Source: Dendrophyllia cribrosa (lineage: Eukaryota; Cnidaria; Anthozoa; Scleractinia; Dendrophylliidae). Taken from it: 64,000 nucleotides of DNA. Position numbers and translations under genes: made by a program. The first letter of the stretch is position 1. Every line of letters starts with the position of its first letter. The stretch spans positions 46,091,337-46,155,336 of the forward strand of contig JAJLRJ010000004.1 of the NCBI GenBank assembly GCA_024195265.1, given 5' to 3'. The notes below the pieces were generated by a model. The model saw nothing but the letters and a program-made list of their open reading frames with translations, had not been told where the DNA came from and ran no database searches. Positions 35,101-45,200 of this stretch are shown piece by piece.

Positions 35101-38100
35101 CCCAGGTGATATGGCTGTGCGCATGCGTAAGGTACTGACCAGACCGCGGGGTTGATGTTTGAGTGTGTCTCTTGCATTTTCGTTTTTTTTTTGTATTTAA
35201 ATAGCATTTTACCTGAGTTCATTGATGATAGCAGCAAACGGAGTAACACCAATTCCTGTCGCTATACACACACTGACGTCATAACTCCAAATATCCTGTA
35301 AAAATTGGAATTTAAGAGAAACCAGAGAAGTATAGATTTACTTTTTAGAAAGGCATCCCGACATACAACAAAAACGTTACTCAGGCACTATCGGGACCCG
35401 AAAAAATATCCTTACTGGCGAGTGTCTTTATGTGTACGCCCCGTGTTCGTTAGTTATTTAAGGTAAAGAAATGGCAACAGGGATCAAAAAGGAAATCATA
35501 AAGATGTTGGTAGTAAGTTGTGTGATGACTTCTTACCATGCACGGGCTTCCATAAGGACCATCAACAGCAATTCTGTGGATGAAAAAAAAAAAAAAGATA
35601 TATACACCTAATTGAAGAAACGTTGACCATTGCCCGGCGAAAAGCATTAACCATGAACGATGAGATCGAATGGGATTCTGGGTAATCAGCATTGGCAAGC
35701 ATAGTAATATATCAAGATGTTTTCTTTGTTTAAGACATTTTAGAGCATGATTTATGAATCCTGTGTTAATATAATGCGTTTTCTGTCACGGACGAAGATT
35801 AATTTTTCCAACTTCCCAGTAAACCTTTGGGTCGCATCGTTCATGGTTTATGCTTTTTACCTGATAACGTTTCTTCAACTTGGTGTATTTAACAGTTATT
35901 CATCGAGGACGAGCCGAATATGAGCTGATATATATAACCAACGAGGCGCCGCGCCGAGTTGGTTATATATAAGCTCATATTCGGCGAGGCCGTGATGAAT
36001 AACTGTTTTAGTAAATTTTCAAACACTCAAATAACCGGAAATTGGAAAAAATATATATTTCCGCTCCAAAAAAATACATGACTGTCACGTCAGTGAACAA
36101 GTGTCACATGACCGCTTCACAAATCGAAAGCGAGTAAATGCTATAAGCAGGCGGCGAGATCGAGAAGAATGTTTCTTTTAAAAGTAGTTTTCTTCAAAAT
36201 AAGATCGAAAAGAATGTCAAAGTTTCCTTCAAAAAGAAGTCTTAATCGGACTGGCAGAAATGGTTATGGATTTGAACATAACAATTGTAGAAATTATACT
36301 GTGGACGAGGAAAGATTTGCCCGCCACGTGCACGTGCCACGTTCACGTGCCACGTGCACGTGCCATTTTTTTTCCGCGACGAGGAAAACAATTTTTTTTC
36401 GCGTAAGGGCCTGGTCGCACTACAGTCAAAAACAAAAATTAGCCCGTGCAAAATGACATAAAAACAAAAACATTCCACAAAAAGCGTGTCCCACCGGAGC
36501 GTTTCCTTTTGTTTTCCTCGATTTTTGCACGGGCGGATTTTTGTTTTTGACTGTAGTGCGACCAGGGCCTAATTCGTCATCATTTTTCCATATTTGGGCA
36601 AATTAACCAATAACGACTCAGATCGTTAGCGGTGGCACCAATCAGAAATCTAGAAAATCATTATCGAGAGGTAAAATTTACTAAATATATATATATATAT
36701 CCGACCATAAGAAAAATAGACGTACAAAAAAATTCTTGGATGATAAAACAGCATACAAACATATAAATACCCATTTACGATGAAGAAGCACAATCAAATT
36801 TACTGGATTTAAACATTTAATTTCAGGAAAAACTCTTATAATATTTCATCATTTAATATATATAATACTTGTAGTTACTGAAACGTATGGCTTCGTCATG
36901 AATGTGAATTCTACTGAGGCTCGTTTTTGTAAGCTTATTTAATTGCTTTCCTCTCCATTTTTTCATCTGCAATTCCGAACATTTGTTAACTGTCAGAAAA
37001 AAAAACTTATATCTTACTCTTCGTGGATCTTTTTGGTCATCGACATGCTGGTATGTACTGAGAAAATCTGATTTACACACTTACTTTATATTGGATTTAA
37101 CATAACTAGAATATTTCCCATTTTGTATCCTACAAGCCAGGGTTTTCTTTTCTTCTTTGGATGACGTTTGAAACAGTCTGTCTGTGAACCTCTCTAAAGA
37201 AAACATCAAGAATTCTCCTGTTAGCCGAGAGAACTGTTCCCGTTTGTATCTTACATGTAATAACAGAGCAGGAGGGTTGTCAGGGTTATCATGTAAAATA
37301 TGTCTAACAAGATTTGTTTCGTTGTTACTCACCTGTCCAATCTCCCAGAATCTTACAGTGTATGGAAAATGTAGGATCCTCTGACGAAGGACACTGTAGG
37401 GGCAATAAGACAGAGATTTGACCTGTAGATTTTGCTCATATTATTTAGCAAGTTATGTGTATTATCCTTCTAACAGTTTGTTCACCGCGTTATTTACCAA
37501 CATGGACTGCAAAACAGCGGAGGGAGACGCGAATCTGAAACTGAAACTGGAAATTATGCGTCTTAAAGAGAACCACAAATCTGTACAAAATGATTGTCCA
37601 CTTTTAATATCAATGGCTAATGATTTTAAATTGAAAAAGAAGGGAAACGAAGTAGCTGAAATCAAGTTTAATAGTGTGTGCAAACTCGATATGGAAAAAT
37701 AGTGGCCTGGAGCACTTGCCACAAAGCAACGAGAAGAACCTGACGCTATTTTAATTTTAGAGCCCGCGCGCGTCTTCCCCACCAGCTGATTTACCCACCC
37801 TTTATTGTATGTACTTCATGTATCCCGTATTATAGTGTATGACTGTCATGGGACATGACCCGTGATATTGAGACATGCAGCAGTAGACTGTATCTTATCT
37901 CACCTGTGTCAGGGTGAACGGGTGCCACTCAAATCTAGAGACATCTGCGCATTTAACGAACACGTACTAAAAACGAAAGATGCAAAAATTATTCAGAGTT
38001 TTAATGTATTTACTTCTTTACCAAATTTACTCGCTGATAACTGAAAAGAAAGGTGCATGATGACGGCATTACCTGACCTGGCGCAGCTGTAAAGTTAAGT

Positions 38101-41100
38101 TTTCTCATTTTAACTTCCACGACTCTATCGCCATGCTGAACAACCTGAGGATTTTCATATTTAAGCGACAAAAGTCATTTCGTTAGTAATTCACTAAAGA
38201 GAGGGATGACGCGCTACTTTATATCAAAAAATCATAGTAAATCATTTTCTTACCTGAATAAGCTCCACTTTCTGAAAACTTCTAAAAACTCTTATGAGTC
38301 GCTCCATTATGTAGATAAAAAGAGGACCAATGCACCACTTCCAAGCCTGAATATAACAGAACAAGAATTCATTGTGTCGCATATTCAATACCTTATCTGA
38401 TTTTTAAAATTTACAGTCACTGCAATCGCGGTAGCAAAAAGCGTTTACGATAACGCGATTTTTCTAGTCTAAACAAAAATGGATCTCTGGCGTTCATTTT
38501 TCCGAGAACCTTCCGTTTTTGTAGTCCCAGTCTCTTCAGAGAAGCTACAGTAATTCTCTCCCAGTTTCATTTCAGTTGTTTTACGCTTTCTTTAAATTCA
38601 GTTGCCTGCTCGTCACGGGAGAAGGCTATCATTGGCACGTCAAATCTCCTAGAACTGATCACCTTGGTCACAAAACCTGCATCACTTTCAATCGAAGATT
38701 AGTATTTACAGAAACTGTATTTAATTTACAACACAATCTGGTCCAAACAAATACCTCTGGTTCATCTGCCTGAAACACGGGATCTTCAGAGCACCATGTC
38801 ACTTGACTGGTATTGGCGCTAGTGGTTTTATTCTTTGCCATTTCACATCCGGGTGAATGTGTATCCAGGTTTATCTGGTGCTTTATAATTCCGCTTAAAG
38901 AAAGAATTCGCCAAAATTATTTATTAGTGAAAACAAAACAAGACTCAACAGAAGGCTCCTTACTGGCTAACTTCAGTGTAAAATTTGAAATAAGCAAGTC
39001 AAGAAAGAAATGCGATAACTGATTTATTTCAGAATAGAGCGGTTTTCAACTGAGTGTCGAAAGTAATTTCGCGATTGCTTTGGTTTCGCATTGCCACACT
39101 TTGTGATGGGATCTCGCGCCATTTTATTAACCAATCAGAAGTAAAACCAAAACCAATCGTGACTTGCTCGCAGGCATTTTCCCGCGCTTGGCGCCGGCTA
39201 CATGTATTTGTTCCGAATTCTGATTGGTTCACTGGATTGCCTGCGCCTGTTGTGATTGGCCAGAGTGATAAATTGGGTTTTGGTTTTAAGACACTCGAGT
39301 CTCACTTGAGTGAAAACTGCCCAAAAACAAATTTATGGTTAACTTTGCTTTTTGACTTACCCAAAACCATGGACAAAAAGAAGCAAAAAGAACACGATAA
39401 ACAAATGATGTGTGTACCAAAACGTTTCATACGAGGCTCGCCTACAAACAACATAAAAACGTTTTTTTAGAAACGAGACGGTTAAAAAGACTTATAATGA
39501 ACAAATTACAAGAAGGGAAAGTCTCTCTTACCTCACAGCAGTCGTTGATGTCACAATCTATAACACAGTTCAGAAACAACAAGAATTTTATAATATCAAT
39601 TGAGTTACAATTATGACTATTAATTTGTATCAGATTATAGACTAAGTCTGATTATTTTAGAATTAGAGCGCATGTGCCGTTTTATAGTAAGTAAGTTAGT
39701 AAACACTTACTAACTATTTGACTGCCTAAATGACTATCTGACGGGTTGACTGACTAACCGACTGACATACTGGCTGACTGTCTGATTGACTGATTGACAA
39801 AGTAACTGACTAACTAACTGACACTGACTGACTGACTGACTGACTTGCAGACAGACATACAAACTGACTAACAAATCGACTTAATGAATGAATGAATGAA
39901 TGAATGAATGACTATCGTAACCAGCTGACTCACTGACTGATTGACTGACTGAATGAAGGAAGGACGAGGAAGGAAGGAAGGAATGAATGTCTCACTGACT
40001 GACTGGACGTTTTGACTACATGAACATACCAGATCGAAAGCTTAATTTAAAATTGGCACAGTGCAACTGTAAGTTTAGGGGCTATTCAAAAGATACCGGA
40101 ATGACTTTCATTCTGGAACGAGTTCATTCCATCTCAATATATTTCTCTGTATCTGTTTGTATGATACCGAGACGAAATTTTGTTCTCGTACGGGTCATTC
40201 CGGAATGAGTTCACTCCGGTTTTCAATCCGAATGAAATTCTCGTTCAGGTATGACATTTCATTCTGGTATCGTGTAAACTGAAAACGAACTTCGTTCCAA
40301 GATGAAAACCGCAAACCGTGTAGTCTGGGGTGAGTGGCGCATGCGTATCGTTGCGCGAAACTTGCGCCATCTTTATTTTCTGATCTGGCGCGAAAACCAC
40401 GCAAGCGAGAACGCTTTAGGCTGAGCCGGTCGATTTTGTCATGTGAATACAGTACGTACTTCATTTTGGAACGAAACTCATTCCGGAATGAAACTCATTC
40501 CGGTATCATGTGTATAGCCCCTTAAATATATTTTACGTACCATAGCAAGCAAAAGTAGCGCCATTAATATGCCTGTTAAACCAGCAACTGAAAAAGAAGT
40601 AGATAACGGGGTTAGTATCTTAAGAAACTGTGGTGCTGCTTCGGTGGCTGAGTGAAATGTTAACTAATTTGGTTTTGTTATATAGCTGGAGTTTTACTCA
40701 ATACAACGCGTGTGTGATTGATTGATTGATTGATTCATGGTCACATGACATCTAACAAACAAACTGTTTCCCGCCAATTGTCCTTAGTAGGCAACATTTG
40801 CGAAAGCGGGCAACAATTTTGACGTCAGAGGGTAACATTGCCCTGTTGCCCGCTAGCACACGTGATCAGACCGTGTCAACAGATGGCATGATTATGATGC
40901 GATTGATGTTTACCTCGAGTGCATGCTCAGCGCGTTTTTCAAACTGTGTTTTTTCCACGAATTAGAAAAAAGCTATATAACAAATCACTTAATGACCGAT
41001 CCCTCGGAAAACAATGTATTTTGTTTCCCTCGAATCTCGATGCGGGAAACAAAATACACTGTTACCCTAGGGACCAGTAATTAAGTGTTGATTATAAACT

Positions 41101-42167
41101 ACGCTATCCCTTCATCAGAGCGAATCAGAGCGATTCGCTTTGACAAAGGGCTAGCGCACGAGAGGTCAATTTTTGAATATCTTTGCGGTGGCTCAGTAGG
41201 CAACATTGAAATGAACGAAAAATTAATTTCTTGCACAGAAAAAATATACATGTTTCAGTTTCAGTGAGGCAAGAAATTCCACCTTACTTGAGGAAAAGAA
41301 GAGTTCAAACGGTTCCTGAAAAAAAAAGACAGCATCGTAATCAACATTTAAAACCTCATATAAACAAAACGTTCGGAATCCACATCAGTGAATAGGGAGC
41401 TTAAGCAACGACGACGCCGACGGCAGCGAGAACGGCACAAAACAATAGGCTTAATGAGCGAAAACAATACCTCTGCACGTGCGTTTTACATTTTGGTACA
41501 TTTCTTTGCCGTTCCCTGCAAAACAACAAAGTCAAATGATCAAATTATAGGTTTTTTGGAGAACGTGAACACACGACGGTTAATTTTCCTTTCTCCATTT
41601 GAACCGGAAAGCCATCCCTTCAAATTCAGCTCCTGGACAATCCAGTCACATTAGACAAACTAAACAAATTGGAGCAACTGCAAAGTAGTTTAAAATAGCG
41701 CGAATCCTTTTTTCGAGTGACGTTTTCCTTGGCGTTGCCGTCGTCGTTGCTTAAGCTCCCTAATGGCTTGTCCCGATAAACTCTTCGAGAAAGGTACGGT
41801 TCTGGTGAAAAGTTGATTTTCTTGATTTGCAAATTTTAATCATATCACACTCAGTTTCAAAGCTGTTCAACGCTATTTCATGAAATCTCACTTATCTTGC
41901 TGCTGCAAAGCTTAGAAAATAACAAGGGAACCTTGTCGTTGGCTACTGTTGGATAAATAAGAACGAAGTAGTTTCACAACTGCTCTTCTGGGACCCAAGT
42001 CATGGTAAAAGATCCAGGGGGCGACCGGCAAATACTTATATTGATCAGTTGGAGACCGACACTGGAATGACAAGATGCAATCTCATTATTAAAATGCATG
42101 CTATGGATCAACGGTAAGACGGGAAGAAGTTAGTTAAAAGCATCCCAGCGCGCTCAAACAAATGATA

Positions 42168-42201
<34 letters not shown>

Positions 42202-45200
42202 CGACTAGAGACGCTCATTGAGAGTTAAATGTATTACGTCAATATGACGCTAAATCTGCACATTTAAGAGTATAATCGTCTTTTTAGGAAAGGCCTATGG
42301 TCGTTGTTTTGCAGCTTTATGGTATTTTTATAGCCTATACCTGATTGTGGTAAGAAGCAAAGTTCAAATCCGTGAAGTTAAAGCTGTAATTGACTGAAAA
42401 TCTCCTGGCGTTTACAAAATGGGCTCCGATATGAATCCCTGAAGAAAAAGAAATAAATGTTTAGCACGAAAGGCAAGAGCCTAATGAAGGTGGTCTATAA
42501 CCACGTGACCTATTCTCGTCCGCAGAGCTCCACGTATTTTTTAATTGCTTCACGTGTATCGTTTCAACCGCTGACTAAACGAAACGAGGGCTTTGGGGAA
42601 AAGAATGCTCGTGACCTACCTGTTGATATGATAATGACAATTGCGCATGCCTTGTGAAACCAGATATTTTTGTCCAATAACCGTCTAAATATACGGCCAA
42701 TAACCTGCAGTAGAAAAGTAGAACATACGTCAAATGATGTAATAAAACGCCTAAAATTGACTTGCAATGAGTAGCGGATTTTTTTTTTTTTGCTTTACCT
42801 TGCTTTAAATCTTTTAGTTTTTTAACCCTTTAAATCATTCTTACTTTTTATTTAAGGCAACAACTAGCAACTATCTTTTATTTCATTCTATACCGATTTT
42901 TATTTTTGTGAACGATTTTCCAGGTGTTCTTTTTCCTTTCTTGAATTCAGTCATCGGCGTGAATCAAGTATCAATTCTAACTGGAAGCTTTCGTAACAAC
43001 ATTATTTTGAAACGTTTAGATGGAATTTCTTTACAATTTTGTAAAACTTTCTCTTTTCTTTGTACAAGCTTACGGAATTTACCCCGTACGCCGACCATGC
43101 AAGCTTTTTTGACCGTTTACATTTTAGCAATATCTGGGCACGCGGCTTAGCCAAAAAGTTCATTGAGGACCGGTTCGGAGGATGCCGTCAGTAAATTATA
43201 TTTTAATTAAGGTGCCCGGACCAGTCACATAAAACAGCAGATACGGAGCGAAAAAGCGTTTACACAGTGCTCTTCAACCGAAAAAAATAACTGGATCCCA
43301 CGGGATCCTGTAGTTTATTTCTTAGGTGCCTCTGGTCCTAAAAGGAAAAACGGACCGATTGGATAAAACATGGCACGGATCGTTTACTCGCGCAAAAACA
43401 TGCGGTCCATACCAAGTTTTTAACAGGCCTGAACCGATTTTTTTCTTAGTGTGAATGCGCCTTTGGATACATAAATGTATACAGAAGAACCCACTTACCT
43501 TGTTTGAGTTCCTGATTTGCGCCAACACATTGCGACACATTGGAAGCAGTACCAGGCAACAACTGACACATAGAACCGAGGCTGACCCACGTGACCAGCA
43601 CAAACTATCCTGCCAGTCAAGATGCAGAAATCCTGTCAGAGTTTTTACCCCAGTTTTTAGTGGTATTTTGAACGACTGGGCGCTTACTGGTACTTATTCG
43701 TATTAATATACGTACCCCTAACATGCCGTATAGATAGCAATACTGAGGGCAGTATCTATACTTGTAGTAAGAACGCAGGAAAACCGCTACAGTGATGGCA
43801 GATACTATTGCCTAGAAAACACAAAAAACTGTTAATTAATGTACGTTATAGTTTACGGCTACCTTGAATCCTGTAAACAAAAAAAAATCATTTTCGGTTA
43901 ACTTTCAGCTTTTTAGTTTGCATCTATCTTTCGACCTAGATGACCGGCCGTTATGTCCACTCCCCTCCTCCGGCCCTCGGTGATACTCCCTATATAAGCT
44001 GTATACACCTAATTGCAAAACCATTGTCATAGAAAAATGAAAAATGTAAAAACGAAAAATGAAAAAAGGCCAATAAAATAACAATAGCCGCTGCACGCTT
44101 AATTTAAATTAACAATAGCCGCTGCACGCTTAATCGTGCCGCGTGCCGGCGCTGTGATGATAAAGCTATAAATTAATTCCTAGGTGTGTATACGGGAGCC
44201 TATGGGTAAAGGCAAGAGATTATTTTCTCTTGGTAAAGGTCAGTATGTGTGGTCCCAATAGATGTGATTTTGGGGTCTTTTAGGTATGAAAATAAATATA
44301 GAATTTGACACTATAAATTGTCTGAAAATGACTATGGTTTTTTGCTATTTTTGCTAGCCTGAGAATATAGAGGAAGTTTTATCGTTAGGTCTGGAAATAG
44401 GTAAGTAAAGAATCGGCTACAGTCGACCCTCTCTACTAACGGCGCCCTCTCCATGACATCTACCTCTTTACAACGGCCATATTTTCTTGTTCCGACTTCT
44501 TATTCATTTACCCAAATCCTGCATTCGAAATTCTCCCCATAATGACCACCTTTCTACCTATCCACATTCTGCTCGATCCGAAGGAAGCCGTTGTAGAAAG
44601 GTTCGACCTTTTCTGAAATTTTACCATAAGTGGAACCAGTCGCAAATTTTGCACGAATTTGGCCTATTTCAAGATTTTTTTGTATAGGAAAATAACGAAA
44701 AATATTTCGAGGCTAAATTTTTATCCGCCAAAGTGCTCTTCACAGAAGTTAGCATATGGCTTTTCTTGTTTGATTCGCCCATCAAGCTCGCTGCCTTCAC
44801 TCGCGCGCCGTTTCTATCTTGGTGGGGAAAAATTTTATGTTGTCAGCGAGAGTTATGATTTCGCGCGTTCCTCTGGCGCGTAAATGACCTTTCGCGCTCA
44901 TCTCAACTCGTGCCTCGCACTGCTTTCAAAACCATTTGGTCTCCATGGAACTATTTCAGATAATGTTTTTAAGTAATGGTCCTAGTAAGAAGTAGGCAGC
45001 CTAACGGCAAGGAATACAGAAAGGTGTTAATTGTGATATTGTTGAAACCGTCCACCTCATTGGCTAAAACGTGAAAATCTACCATAACTTAACCAGGTGG
45101 TGCCTTTATTTCTCTCTAGTTTACTTATTGATTCCCTTTTAGTGACAACTATTCTGAGTTTTATTGCAACCAAAATTCTATGTGGGAAACATGTAAAATT

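Noticed and set aside
37418..37702. A 94-codon plus-strand frame inside a NOX4-like intron
   Set aside because: A Lys-rich stretch looks protein-like, but there is no recognisable family and no splice or promoter support; not enough to call a gene.
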